DNA from: Chrysophaeum taylorii
Lineage: Eukaryota; Sar; Pelagophyceae; Pelagomonadales; Pelagomonadaceae
Reading direction: 5' to 3'
NCBI GenBank assembly: GCA_029834535.1
Contig: JAQMWT010000157.1
Span: 124,001-188,000 of the forward strand
Length of the DNA: 64,000 bases
A program made the position numbers and the translations under genes. The notes below the pieces were generated by a model, which worked only from the letters and a program-made list of their open reading frames with translations, was not told where the DNA came from and did not search any database. Below, one piece after another: positions 40,737 through 51,047 of the stretch (position 1 is the stretch's first letter; each line of letters opens with the position of its first letter).

Positions 40737-41174
40737 CTTCCCCTCCCGACGGCGGCGTCGCGTTTTGTTGTTGATCGGCACCCTCGTGGTGTGTGTGTTT
40801 GTGCGTGTGTCTGTGTCTTCCCCGCGACGCCCCGTGCCCGAGGAGAGAGGGAGGGTGGGATCGCACAGCGTGGTACCGTTTGTTGTTGTCGTCGTCGTCG
40901 TCGTCGTCGTCGTCGAGATTGTATTTTGAATAATATAGCTGCGAGGTCACTCACTCACCTCTCACCCCACTTCACATTACTTCAGTCAGAACACTCCCGT
41001 TTCGTGCGTGCCTGCAGCAGCAAAACTACTCGGAGGTAGCGCCGGCAACGCCCGACGTACGTGGGAGAAGCAGGCGCCTGCGCGCGCCCGCGAAAAAAAG
41101 ATTTCTTGGAGTCCCGGCGGGCGCGCCCACCCCAACGGCACCAGAGAACAAAATTATTACGTAAGCAGGACAAC
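40737..41174. other. Intergenic, SUMO-like to lipase
   Basis: About 440 bp with a TG-rich stretch (40789-40815) and a GTC run (40885-40915). A possible 5' UTR intron acceptor (AAGCAG) lies at 41163-41168 just before the lipase ATG. No gene. Confidence 0.45.
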
Positions 41175-42587
41175 ATGCCCACAAGTCTGCAGGTGGTACG
41201 CACCGTGACCGTGGGCGTGGTGCTCGTCGGGCAGGGGACGTGGGCCTCAGCCGAGAGAAGCGTCTCGTCGTTCCCGTGGTCGGAGCGCGCTTTGCGGCGG
41301 CTCATGCCGACCGAGGCGCTGGACGCGATGGAAAAGATCAACGAGGCGTTGCTGCAGCTCCGCGGCGCGCGTGGCTGCACCGAAGGTCGGCGGGCGTCCG
41401 AGCTGCTGGACGTGCTGGTGCTCCACGAGTACGAACGGTGCTCGGAGGAGGCCTCGTCCTCGACCGCACCACAGAAGAAAGCGGATAGTCTAGACGCGTC
41501 GTTCGTGCGATGGTGCTGGCGCTGCGCGTCGGCCGCTTACGGTTTCGCAGTGTTGAAGGGTCTCGGACTGTTGCCCGGGGCGGGACCCGCGTCGATGGGC
41601 GACGTCCTGCAGCTCGACGACATTGCCGTGCAGCACCGGTGCGGGGACGCGGTCGTGGTGAAAAAGTCGAACCCAAAAAAACCCGCGACCAGAGCGCCGG
41701 CATTTTTCGTGGCGTACTCGCCCTCGCGGCGCGCCGTGGTCGTGAGCGTCCGGGGGACGGCCGACGTCGGGGACGCGCTAACGGATCTCGTGTGCGGCGC
41801 GAAGCCCCTCGCCGGCGATCCGAGTCGGCTCGCGCACGCGGGCATCGCGGACGCGGCGACCGCCGTGTTGCGCGAGGTCGACGACGCCGCGGCCGAGGCC
41901 CTCGCCGGCGCCCCCCCCGGTACCCCTCTGGTCTTCACGGGGCACTCCCTCGGCGGGGGCGTCGCCCTCGTCGCGGCCGTCCTCGCGTCTGAACGCGCGG
42001 GCCTCGCGCCTCGACTCGAGGCGCGTCTCGGCGACCGGGAAGTTCGCGCCGTCGCCTTTTCCCCGCCCCCCGTCGTTACGCCCGGCGCCGACCGCGCAAA
42101 CCTCGTGTCGCTCTTCGTCGGCGACGACGTCGTCCCCTCGCTCTCCCTCCGCTCTGTCTCCGTGCTCCTCCGAGAGCTCGACGTCCTCGACGAGTCTCTT
42201 TCGAGGCGCGCGCGCCTCGAGCTCCTCCTCGCCTCCAAGCTCGCTTCCAACGGCGTCGTCAACGCCCTCGTCGGCGACAACGACGACTGGCTCCACAGAC
42301 AGCGACGCAACCTCCGCCGCGCCGTCGACGATGCCGCAGTCGCCGCGCGACGCGACTTTGCCCCGGACGACGACGCCCCCGCGCTACGCGTTCCGGGCCG
42401 CGTCTTCCGCCTTGCCCGCGACGGCGCCTGCACCACCGTCGACACCGACCACGCGGAGCCAAGGATCCGGATACGCGACCGCCTCCTCGTCGACCACATC
42501 CCCCCCACCTTGGAAGCTGCGATCGACGCGCTCGCGCGACGCTGCGACGACGACGACTTTCCTTCCCCGTCGTCGTCGTCGTCGTAG
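41175..42587 (+). CDS. Class 3 lipase (alpha/beta hydrolase), DAG lipase-like
   Basis: A 470-aa product from the ATG at 41175. The N-terminus (LQVVRTVTVGVVLVGQGTWA) is hydrophobic and signal-like. The lipase core includes VVVSVRGTADVGDALTDLVC (oxyanion-region RGT), HAGI, the nucleophile elbow FTGHSLGGGVA (about residue 255), VAFSPPPVV, the Asp in LVSLFVGDDVVPSLS, and a catalytic-His candidate in LLVDHIPPTLEAA near the C-terminus. This motif order is that of Lipase_3 proteins such as sn-1 diacylglycerol lipases. A multi-pass N-terminal membrane domain like that of animal DAGLs is absent. It probably hydrolyses glycerolipids at a membrane or in the secretory system. Confidence 0.87.
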   Translation: MPTSLQVVRTVTVGVVLVGQGTWASAERSVSSFPWSERALRRLMPTEALDAMEKINEALLQLRGARGCTEGRRASELLDVLVLHEYERCSEEASSSTAPQKKADSLDASFVRWCWRCASAAYGFAVLKGLGLLPGAGPASMGDVLQLDDIAVQHRCGDAVVVKKSNPKKPATRAPAFFVAYSPSRRAVVVSVRGTADVGDALTDLVCGAKPLAGDPSRLAHAGIADAATAVLREVDDAAAEALAGAPPGTPLVFTGHSLGGGVALVAAVLASERAGLAPRLEARLGDREVRAVAFSPPPVVTPGADRANLVSLFVGDDVVPSLSLRSVSVLLRELDVLDESLSRRARLELLLASKLASNGVVNALVGDNDDWLHRQRRNLRRAVDDAAVAARRDFAPDDDAPALRVPGRVFRLARDGACTTVDTDHAEPRIRIRDRLLVDHIPPTLEAAIDALARRCDDDDFPSPSSSSS

Positions 42588-43699
42588 TTTGGCGTGTTTT
42601 TTTTTTCCCGTGTACACTACGCTTCACTTCCCGCGCGGTCTGCTGCTTTTGCGCACCCGACACTTTTACTTCTCTCTGGTGGTGCGACTTTTAGTTCTCT
42701 CTATCTCTGGATCTGTCTTTCTGTCCTTCCGCGAGACGGCCACGTCCCCCCTCCGCATCCAGCCGCGATCACATCACGCGCACGCCCGCACTTTGTTGGG
42801 CAGGCAACCCGACGACACATATATGCGCGGTCGGTCGGTCACTGCGACGACGGGGTCGCGCCGATCTCATACTCCAGCGACGATTCTAGCTTCGCTGCGC
42901 TTCACCCACCACAAACCGGTCCGCGTCGGGCTTCTCGTCGACGTCATTGTTTGTTTTCGTTTGTTTGTTTGTTCGTTTGTTTGTTTTGGCTGAAACCCCC
43001 ACCACGCCAGTATTTCCATCCTTTAACATATCTGCTTTCACGACGACGATAACAACATTGACGACGCTGTCGTCTCCGATTGTTTTTTTTCGACAAACAA
43101 ACAAAACCTTTTTGATTGACGGACTGAGTGGTTGATTCTTTTCTTTTTTTTTTGCGCGTGCCGGCGATGCCCGCGCTATACTGTGATAGACAACGACGTC
43201 CGCGCATCCATCCCTACTCTCTGTGGAATATAGCAAGGGCCACGGTTTGTGATTGCAAGCTTAAGAGGGGCCACTTGCACATCGTCTCATTGGAGCATGA
43301 AAAAGCGCCGGGATGTGGATGTAAGCCTCCCCACAAACACCAATGTCGTCTTGTGGTGGTTCGGGGTCCTTCAACGCCCAGGGGTCCCGGCCACCACAGC
43401 GAGTGGCTGTCGTGAATCCCGGCCTTACAGAGCTTCTCCGGTTGCTACTCCCGCCAGCGGTGACCCCATGACATGTAGCGGGAGTGTGTGGGAATGTTTA
43501 CGACGAGTCTCCGCCTTCATGACCATAGCTACGGAACTTCACAAAAATGGGAGTAAGTGTCGGCCACCTTGTCGTTTGGCCGTACAACGGCAGATTCGCT
43601 TGTATTGAAGTCCGGAGTCACCGGTGAGGACGCGCGCCAGGCAACAAGGGAGATGAAGAAACTTTGGAGACAGTGAGGTCGTCGAAAGATCGGCGCCGC
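42588..43699. other. Intergenic, lipase to CS-domain gene
   Basis: About 1.1 kb. It has a TTTG run (42950-42990), homopolymers at 43082-43090 and 43140-43152, and open frames up to 119 codons (43249-43608) with no domain. The 43180-43620 part is denser in sense codons and may be a decayed gene or transposon; I cannot assign it. Confidence 0.45.
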
Positions 43700-44482
43700 C
43701 TAGTTGGCCTTGGCAGGAGACGTATCCGTAACGTCCTCGACAGGAGGCGCGTCCGTAACGTCCTCGACAGGAGGCGCGTCCGTAACGTCCTCGGCAGGAG
43801 GCGCGTCCGTAACGTCCTCGGCAGGAGGCGCGTCGTCGTCCTGGAAGTCTAACGGAGGTTCACCTTGAGGCATGGGCATGTCGGTGTTGAAGTCTTCCGT
43901 GCTGTCCATGGGCTCGTCGTCGTCGTCATCAAAGTCGTAATCGTCCGAGACGTTCGACTTGCCGGTGAGGGAGTACCAGGGTGCGACCTTTTTCTTCGTG
44001 AGCTTGACGACGACTTGGTTCTTGCCCTTCTTTCGCAAGAGCTTAGCGGCGTCGACATCTGCTGTGATGTCTTTGATTTCGAGGATGCGCTTGGTTGTCG
44101 CGAAGGTGATGATGAGTTCGATCGCTCGAGCGGAGACGAGCTTGAGCTCGATGGCGTCATCGGGAAGCTCGTCGAGGCCGTCGAGAGACACGTAAATCGA
44201 GGCTTTCTTCTCGCCGTCGCCCCATGCGTAGTCGCTGATCTTCGACCCGAGCACGTCGTTGGCAGCCTTGGTCGTCTTCTCGCCGTCCACCGACCAGGCG
44301 TACTTGCCCTTCTCGTAGCCCGCGTTGGGATCCACGTCGGCCAGTGGCTTCTTAGGTTCTTCCGTCTCCCCCGTGCTCGTCGCCTCCGTCATCGGCTCGT
44401 CCTAAGAGGGGGTCAGTTCGATCGACGACGTGCCTCGCACCTCCATGGCAACGTCGGGGCCGGTCTCCTCGAAGTCGGACAT
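43700..44482 (-). CDS. CS-domain (p23/SGT1/CacyBP-like) protein with repeat tail
   Basis: Two exons, 44482-44441 (SDFEETGPDVAME) and 44401-43700, make 744 nt (247 aa) with a 39-nt intron. A CS domain fills residues about 60-140: ISDYAWGDGEKKASIYVSL, ELKLVSARAIELIITF, and QVVVKLTKKKVAPWYSL. It resembles that of CacyBP/SIP, an HSP90 or ubiquitin-ligase adaptor. The C-terminus is acidic (YDFDDDDDEPMDSTEDF) and ends in four tandem nonapeptides of the form APPAEDVTD / APPVEDVTD. Likely a soluble co-chaperone or adaptor; the SGS domain of SGT1 is absent. Confidence 0.82.
43714..43838. repeat. 27-bp minisatellite, about 4 units, in coding sequence
   Basis: Units of GCGTCCGTAACGTCCTCG plus nine bases repeat with very few changes and encode the nonapeptide repeats of the CS-domain protein. 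The unit length is a multiple of three, so copy-number changes keep the frame. Confidence 0.9.
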
Positions 44483-44974
44483 CGCGTCGTCGCGTTAATA
44501 TTGGGAGTGTTGTTGTGTTCAAAGCTTTTTTTTTCGCAACGAAGAATCGAAAAGTAAGCTGAGGCTGATTACTTGCCCGCGTTTATGACTTCGGGATGTG
44601 AAGAAACGGCGGGGGGGTGATGCCATATGGCTGACACGTGTGTAAGGAAGGCATGGGGGCCAGCGGAGAGCAATCCGGCGGGAGATCGCTGCACAGTCGT
44701 TCGCTCCTTCGAAGCCAGCCGGGGGGACTCCAAAGGCGAAGGTCGCGGCGGGGGTACATACGGGAGGGAAGGTTGACGGTAGGGAGGAAGGGGGGAACAG
44801 GGGTAGCAGAGGTGCGTACAGGTGTGGGCGCGTTGGCTCGAGGTGCGCGCTCGCGCACACTCGAGGAACTCGCAAAAGGGTTTCGTTGTCTCGCGGGAGG
44901 CGCTGCCCCGGACGGACGGACAGATGGAGATCGGACCGACGACATTGTCGCGTGCGACCAGCGTGGCGAGACGA
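44483..44974. other. Intergenic, CS-domain gene to TAPT1
   Basis: About 490 bp, GC-rich, with both genes on the minus strand. Open frames on both strands are Arg/Pro-rich and look like chance. No motif recognised. Confidence 0.4.
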
Positions 44975-47092
44975 TTATTTGCGTTTTCTGACGGGGCGGG
45001 AGGAGGACGACTCGCCGCGCGAATCATCCCTAGAGACGATCGCGGCCTGGCGGCACGTCGCGCCCTTGTCAGTAGGTTTGCTGGAAATGTGTGGCGGCGC
45101 TGACTCTGGGAGGGTCGCGGGGGGAGGATTGCGCGTAGTATCGTCGGGTTTCTTCGACGAGGGCGCCGCGGTCTCGCAAAGCGACGACGACGAGGAAGGC
45201 GAACGGCGCATCGCGGACGCGACGTCGAGCACGGTCGTGACCGAGCGCGGACACGGCGTATCCGGCGAGGGCGCACGACTTCCAACCTTGGCGTGGATGA
45301 GCCGCTGGTCGTCGAAGGACATGCGGCTAGTCCTCGAGCTCGAGGGGGGGGCGTCGCTTCGCGCGTCTTCTCGGTCGCGCGTCTTCGCGAGCTCGTAGTC
45401 GCGATGCAAGCCTACCGAGACACCGGCGAGGCAGATCGAGGTGAGCATCTTGAGCTCGAAGATGCACACGGCGAAAGCGGCGACCACAAGGATGGTCGCG
45501 ATGCTCGAGAGCTGCAGGGAGATTCGGAGCCAACCGGCGGCGATAGTGAGATAGCGCGCGGCGACGCACGCGAGCGGGAGGACGGCGAGACCGAGACGGC
45601 GCGTGACGGCGTGCGTGTGGTCGAGCGCCAGGCCGCCGCCGCGGCCGGTGACGACGTCCCTGGCGAGGCGGTCGGCGTACTCGTCGTAAACCTTGGCGTC
45701 GAGTTTGTTGAACTTTGCCATAAAGGCGTGCTTGAGCCAGTCGGCGACGAGCTCGAACGACAGGACGACGACCGCCTGCGTGACGACGGTGTGGAGGCCA
45801 TCGGCGCGCCGAGGGTCGGCAGCGCCGGCGACCTGCGACCACGCGAGGAGGGCGAGCAAGCTGAGGAAGAGGACGAGTTTGAATCGCTCGCAGACGTCGG
45901 CGCACGCGACCTCGAGCAAATTTTGCTTGTTGTACTTCTTGAACACGAAGCTCTTGATCTCGCTGAAGTTGTTCGAGACGAGGAGCGCGACGATCGCCGA
46001 GTCCTCCGAGGCGTTGACGACGACGTTGAGGGTCGTGATGTGGACGTAGAGCAGGCCGGCGTGGAGGAGCACGACGCCGTTGACGACGATGAGAAACAGA
46101 AGGACGCGCTTGGCGTCGTTCGCCGTCTCGCACCGCCGCGTCGTTAGGTAGAACGAGTCGAGCGCGTCCTGGCCGAACGCGCACGCGAGACGATCAAACA
46201 CCTCCATGATGCCAACGATCACGTAGAGCTTGATGGTGTTCTGCCCGCGGATCCAGTGGTACGTCCGACTCATCGGCACGAGCTTGAGCGCCTCGTTGCA
46301 CAGCAGTACCGTCGTGAATCGCATGAGGTCGTACGCGCGCGCGCGGTTGAAGCTCGGACCCTTGGACGTCACGACCGCGACCCATGCCGCGTTGAGCCAC
46401 CGCCGCAGCCGGCTACTTCCCTTCTTGGCGGTGGCCGTCGTGGTGGTCCCCTGCGGGCGCCGCGGCGGCGACGCCCCGCGACGCGCGCGCCAAGCGCTTA
46501 AGCGCCTCGCGCCGCGAAAGACGAGCGCGACGGCGGCGACGAGCGCGCGGAGCGGAAGGAAGGTCACGGCGTCGAGGAAGGTATCGAGCGACACCAAAAG
46601 ACCAAGAGCCATGAAGCGCTCGAAGCGCGCCGGCACTGCCAAAAAGTTGTCGATGGCCTGCGGCACCGAATCGTCGAGCCCCGTGCTGTGTCGCTCGCCG
46701 AACGCCTCGACCGCGACAAACGCCCACAGCGAGAACGGTCCCTCGCGGTCGTCGATGCTGACGCCACGACCCCGGTGCGTCGGCGACCGCGACACCCGAG
46801 GGTCGCTGCCGAACGGATCGTATCCGGCGCGCAGGATGCCGACGCGCGGAGACAGCCTCTCGTTGTCGACCATGAAGCTCGTCGGCTTATTATTCGCAAG
46901 CTCGTCCTCCACTGAGATCTCAAGGTTGGCCAGTTCTTCCTTGGCTTCCTCCTCCATGGCGTCGATGGCAATCTTCGGATCATCCGACGACGCGCTCGCT
47001 GTCTCCTGCCCGTCGTCGTCCGTCTTCGCGTCCTTGTTATCCGTCTTCGACGTCGCGACCGAGAGCGTGGGGTGCGAGTTACCGCGCAACAT
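44975..47092 (-). CDS. TAPT1: TAPT1-family multi-pass membrane protein
   Basis: A 705-aa intronless frame from the ATG at 47092 (the open frame extends to 47191 with a GTG). An acidic N-terminus precedes the TAPT1 domain: VPARFERFMALGLLVSLDTFL and VTFLPLRALVAAVAL, then FNRARAYDLMRFTTVLLCNE, SRTYHWIRGQNTIKLYVIVG and FDRLACAFGQDALDSFYL, which match TAPT1/DUF747 (Emp65) very well. About seven hydrophobic helices follow the family plan, including VVVNASEDSAIVALLVSNNF and SFVFKKYNKQNLLEV. TAPT1 proteins act at the ER/ciliary base in animals and in ER protein quality control in yeast (Emp65). The C-terminal 130 residues are Ser/Pro-rich and unconserved. Confidence 0.92.
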   Translation of the reverse strand: MLRGNSHPTLSVATSKTDNKDAKTDDDGQETASASSDDPKIAIDAMEEEAKEELANLEISVEDELANNKPTSFMVDNERLSPRVGILRAGYDPFGSDPRVSRSPTHRGRGVSIDDREGPFSLWAFVAVEAFGERHSTGLDDSVPQAIDNFLAVPARFERFMALGLLVSLDTFLDAVTFLPLRALVAAVALVFRGARRLSAWRARRGASPPRRPQGTTTTATAKKGSSRLRRWLNAAWVAVVTSKGPSFNRARAYDLMRFTTVLLCNEALKLVPMSRTYHWIRGQNTIKLYVIVGIMEVFDRLACAFGQDALDSFYLTTRRCETANDAKRVLLFLIVVNGVVLLHAGLLYVHITTLNVVVNASEDSAIVALLVSNNFSEIKSFVFKKYNKQNLLEVACADVCERFKLVLFLSLLALLAWSQVAGAADPRRADGLHTVVTQAVVVLSFELVADWLKHAFMAKFNKLDAKVYDEYADRLARDVVTGRGGGLALDHTHAVTRRLGLAVLPLACVAARYLTIAAGWLRISLQLSSIATILVVAAFAVCIFELKMLTSICLAGVSVGLHRDYELAKTRDREDARSDAPPSSSRTSRMSFDDQRLIHAKVGSRAPSPDTPCPRSVTTVLDVASAMRRSPSSSSSLCETAAPSSKKPDDTTRNPPPATLPESAPPHISSKPTDKGATCRQAAIVSRDDSRGESSSSRPVRKRK

Positions 47093-47930
47093 TGCCGGCC
47101 GCAACCGCCAACTCGGAGGATCGCTTCCTTTTCGCTTCGACCCTCCGCCGGGCACCGCCAGCGTCCCTGTGAACACTTTCCCTACGGGCACACGACCTCA
47201 ATCTTCTTCAACTCGTGTACGACTCACGCACCGATATCACCAAGGGTATCCAAGTGCCCAACCGTCGTTTCTGCAGTCATCTCCGAAGCCTTCACGCTCC
47301 TCTCCAAACGATAAGCGTCACACACCACCTCTGCGGGTTAATAACCTAGCGAGATGTGAGGCGCGTCCTGTCGGGCGCATCGATTGCCTTTTGTTCCGAT
47401 TGGGAAGCCCTCGGCCAAGACGTCCGTTTGAGGCGACCTAACGGACTTCGCACGGTCAGGGTGTGGAGGCGGACTGTGCGTGCGCGTGCTGCTTGATCCA
47501 TCCACTCTCGCTCGATAATATGGAAACCAAACGAGACTGGCCTAGTCCGCTCGCTCTGCCGACGCTTCACCCGCTAAACTGGGAGCGCTAGACACTTATT
47601 GCTGGACTAGAGCGAAATGCCCTCCGACCCCCTGCTGGCCTTGATTTTTTTTTGTGCTCCCACCAACCTAGTGCTGCTGCTGACTCAGTAGGCAACTTCT
47701 GCGTATCCAAAGCGAAGCGTTGTGCTCGCAATAATTAATTAATTAATTAATTACTTCGCGTTATGTCGACCGAAGAACATGCAGCTTGTCTCTCCTTATG
47801 TACTACTAAGGCGTCGGCCCACAAGTGTCCGACGTGCGACTCGCCACAGCGAAAAATCGTCTGAAGATAATATCTGGAGCCAACTCGAGACAACGCCGCA
47901 AACGTTCGTTCGGCTTGAACACAATTGTTT
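47093..47930. other. Intergenic, TAPT1 to histidine phosphatase
   Basis: About 0.84 kb with divergent genes on each side, so it holds both promoters. A TTAA-type run (TAATTAATTAATTAATTAAT, 47732-47752) is the main feature; the region is more AT-rich than average. No gene supported. Confidence 0.5.
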
Positions 47931-49313
47931 ATGGGAAATAGCGCGTCTTGCGCTGCAACCAAAGAAACCAACGAGGAGGTATCTGGGGGCTCACAATACG
48001 TCCTCCTCCTGCTCTTGACGGCACAGCGGCCACTCGTGCGGGCTTGCGTGCAATCGGCAGACGGCGCTGTCCGCTCGGACTACGCTCGATGGACCCATCG
48101 CAACACTTGCAGTAGCCACCCATGGCGCGAACTCGACATGACGCCAGACTCCATGTCGTTGCGTATAGATTTCTTCGAGAGTGAAACCGAGGTATCGTGT
48201 TCCGGGAGCCTCTTAATTCCTCTCGACGAACTCCTCGCGTCCAAAGAGCCGACGACGACGACGACAAAGGGCTGGGGACCAACTGTCGACAGCAAGTGGA
48301 ACGTTACGCTCAACGACAGCAATACATGCACCTTTTGTCTCCGCGCTCGGCGCCTCGAACCAAGCGTGGCATTCAACACGCCCCGTGTCGTCTTCGCCGT
48401 CCGTCACGCGGAGTCGCGCTGGAACCAAGCCGTTTCCAGAGGCAATGTAGTCACGATGCTGACCCAAGTCGACCACGGGCTCTCAAGCAAGGGCGTGTGT
48501 CAAGCCCTCGAGCTCTCGAGCGTCTTCCGACAGCGACCGCGTCGTGCTCCAAAAGCAATAGAGGACGCACGGACTGTCGAGGACTTTGAACAGTTATTCC
48601 TCTCGGCGCCGGTTTTATCTTGCTCGCCACTCAAACGAGCGGTGCAAACTGCTCTTCTCGCGCTGCAAGGTCACCCCGCGACGTCCGCGTCCGGCATTCG
48701 GTTGCTGCCATTCGTTCGCGAGGTCCGGAATGCCTACGGGCGAGACAATATCGCCTGCGCGCGCGGCGACGACATCAAAGAGACCGCAGTTCGTGATCTT
48801 CGGAGGGCCAGAAACACAGTGAGCGCCATAGTCCGCCATTCCGGCAGCAGCAACTGTAGTGGACTAGCGAGCTTCTGTTCTGGCATTTCGGAATGGAGTC
48901 GCGACTCGTATACGCGAGGGCATCGTGAAATTAAGTCCCAGGACTCGGAACGCGCGGTCCTGACGAGCATCAACGTCGATACAGCAGACACTCTAGATGA
49001 GTGGTGGTCGCCGGGCGCGGAGGACGCTGGCCAAATCAGGCAGCGCGCGCGAGATTTCTTGACCTTCGTCAAGCTCCTGGACGCAGCGACGTGCGTCGTT
49101 GTCACGCACTCCAATTTTCTGCGTCACCTCTTTCGCGCCCATTGCTCGGGGGATCACGACCTCTCGAGGTTCAAAGTTGCCAACTGCGCCGTTCTCGCGG
49201 TTATACTGGACTTTGCTCGACAGAAGGGGTCCGAAATCGCGGATGCGAAGTTTCTCTTCGGATCCGGGTTGGAAGCGCGCGGCGAGCGCCATCTCGAGCA
49301 CCTCGGTGCGTAG
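47931..49313 (+). CDS. Histidine phosphatase (PGAM-like) with C2-like N-domain, N-myristoylated
   Basis: A 460-aa intronless product. The start MGNSASCAATK fits N-myristoylation at Gly2 with a palmitoylatable Cys, so the protein is probably on a membrane. Residues about 25-145 look like a C2 domain: VLLLLLTAQR, SLRIDFFESETEVSCSGSLL and IPLDELL, then KWNVTLND. The phosphatase domain starts with FAVRHAESRWNQA (catalytic RH, about residue 158), continues with LSCSPLKRAVQTALLAL, and ends with CVVVTHSNFLRHLFRAHC (second catalytic His). The order is that of phosphoglycerate-mutase-like phosphatases. The substrate is unknown; the C2 call is an inference from strand pattern. Confidence 0.78.
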   Translation: MGNSASCAATKETNEEVSGGSQYVLLLLLTAQRPLVRACVQSADGAVRSDYARWTHRNTCSSHPWRELDMTPDSMSLRIDFFESETEVSCSGSLLIPLDELLASKEPTTTTTKGWGPTVDSKWNVTLNDSNTCTFCLRARRLEPSVAFNTPRVVFAVRHAESRWNQAVSRGNVVTMLTQVDHGLSSKGVCQALELSSVFRQRPRRAPKAIEDARTVEDFEQLFLSAPVLSCSPLKRAVQTALLALQGHPATSASGIRLLPFVREVRNAYGRDNIACARGDDIKETAVRDLRRARNTVSAIVRHSGSSNCSGLASFCSGISEWSRDSYTRGHREIKSQDSERAVLTSINVDTADTLDEWWSPGAEDAGQIRQRARDFLTFVKLLDAATCVVVTHSNFLRHLFRAHCSGDHDLSRFKVANCAVLAVILDFARQKGSEIADAKFLFGSGLEARGERHLEHLGA

Positions 49314-49711
49314 TCGGCTACGCCCTCCCTAACGCAGTCACCAGAGGGTTTTTTATTTAGGGTCGACCGCTGAGAGATGGGGTGTGCGAACGTGAGGACG
49401 AAGGTGCGCGGCGGGTTTTGGGAAATATGCGGAGGAGATAAGAGTGGTGCTTCCCGAGGCCGACTCGGGGGCATCCCCGACCTCGAGGCAAGCGAATAGA
49501 GGAGGGGTGGTGGTTTAATTAAAGGGCGGTCGATTGCGGTGATGGAGGGGGTGCGGAAGTGAGGACGCAGGTCGTGTGCGGTTTGGGAATATGGTGGTGG
49601 GCTCAGGTGATGCTAAGACTCGTAAGAGCGGGGGTTAAGGACGTCTGCGTTCATCATCGTGCCGGGTACATGAGGGTTTAGTTTGATGTCATAGCTTCGC
49701 AAACGTCGCGA
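49314..49711. other. Intergenic with imperfect direct repeat
   Basis: About 400 bp. A 60-70 bp block near 49372-49440 (GTGAGGACGAAGGTGCGCGG) recurs with changes at 49540-49605 (GTGAGGACGCAGGTCGTGTG). No gene. Confidence 0.5.
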
Positions 49712-51047
49712 ATGATGCGCGCGGCGGCGCTACTCCGCCTTCGCTTGGCCAGCTTGGTGCGGCGATTCCGTCCCGAGACCTTCGGCACAGGCGCGAAACT
49801 ACTAATCATGGTGGTGTCATGGCTGCTGACAGGCCGCAGGACGAGACGGGGTGTGTTGGTTGTCGTGGGCGCTGCCGGCGCGACTGCCACATTGGCAACC
49901 TTTGCGCAAGCGAACGAGGAGGATGAGATGCCGGACCCGCTCCCCAATGTGAAACCGTACGATGCAGGCATTCACCTCGTCGAGTTGTGTCGCAGCTTCG
50001 TTGCTCTGTTTCTCGACGACGACTCTCGCGCGCGATTGCGGGCGCGCGCTCTTCTATAGCGAGGGTAACGGCCTTTGCAGGAACGCTGGCCGCAAACCGA
50101 CGGAGCTCGCTCGGCCGACTACGTGCTGCTCGAGCCGACGCATGTGACTTCGGACGTGACTCGCCCCGACATGTACGCTCCGCTCATGGGCGAGCCCGCG
50201 ACGGCGAAGATCACTCGCGAGTGCCTCCGATCGAACGGCGTTTCGACACTGCGCGCGGAAGTTACTGTCTCCGGTCCGTCGAAAACGTGGCCGTCGCGTC
50301 ATTCTCGAGCAGGCACGAAAGTCGAGGGTATCGGAGGCTGCGTGCCAAGCATATCGTGGGGCGAGGCGAGCGACGACGCGCGCTTCCGGCGTATCCCTTT
50401 CTTTCAGTTCGCGACCTGGCTCGCAGGACATCGCACACGTCGGCGCCAGGGAGGGCGACGACTGTTTCAAGCTCCTGAGCTTTCCTCAGCTCGAGCTCGG
50501 TGGCACGATCTGTCGCGCCGAATATTGGCACGGTGCGTCGCGTCGCGAGGCTTAAAGGTCACTGCTGCGAAAGCAGAATCCAAGTGCCATCTTAAACCGC
50601 TCCTCGAGTGTCCGCTCTGCACGTACATGAAGCAATCGCCCTGCCGAGAGCCCTTCATCGCGTGGGAAGATTGTGTGAATGGTGATATGCTCCCGAACCC
50701 CGGCCGCCAGCCTCTCAATCTGCCTTACCCGCGCAGCTTGCGAGGCGAGGGGCGGGACGGACGACGAGCGGCAGGCTCGCTTTATAGGTGCGGCGACGAC
50801 GGTCTCACAACTTTCCCATCGTGTTTTTCGTTCCCTCGCAGCTGAATGCGCGACGCAAACACTCGCTCTCAAGGAGTGCGTTGACAAGTACCCCGAGTTT
50901 TTCGGTGCGATGTTCGGAGGAGGAGGAGGAGGGGGAGGATCATCGCCGGCGGACGACGCCGAGGCGACGGGGGACCATCCTGCGTCAGCACACACCGACG
51001 AACACCCTCAGGCAACACCACCTGCGGAGGGTGCAGCCGCGAGGTGA
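49712..51047 (+). CDS. GCK-domain protein with N-terminal membrane/targeting segment
   Basis: The multi-exon gene starts at 49712 (MRAAALLRLRLASLVRRFRP), an Arg/Leu-rich presequence-like N-terminus followed by a hydrophobic segment (VLVVVGAAGATATLATFA). Joined across probable introns are ERWPQTDGARSADYVLLEPT, DIAHVGAREGDDCFKLLSF and ELGGTICRAEYWHG. The GCK domain then reads ECPLCTYMKQSPCREPFIAW with EDCV, and closes across an intron (about 50787-50841) with CATQTLALKECVDKYPEFFG. The paired CxxC and C..C residues are the GCK signature, a small Cys-rich helical domain of unknown function in plants, algae and ciliates. The tail is poly-Gly and Pro-rich. A mitochondrial location is plausible. Middle exon limits are approximate. 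Confidence 0.7.

Noticed and set aside
46230-47441. 403-codon plus-strand open frame
   Set aside because: Antisense to TAPT1; Ser/Arg/Pro-rich with no recognisable fold.
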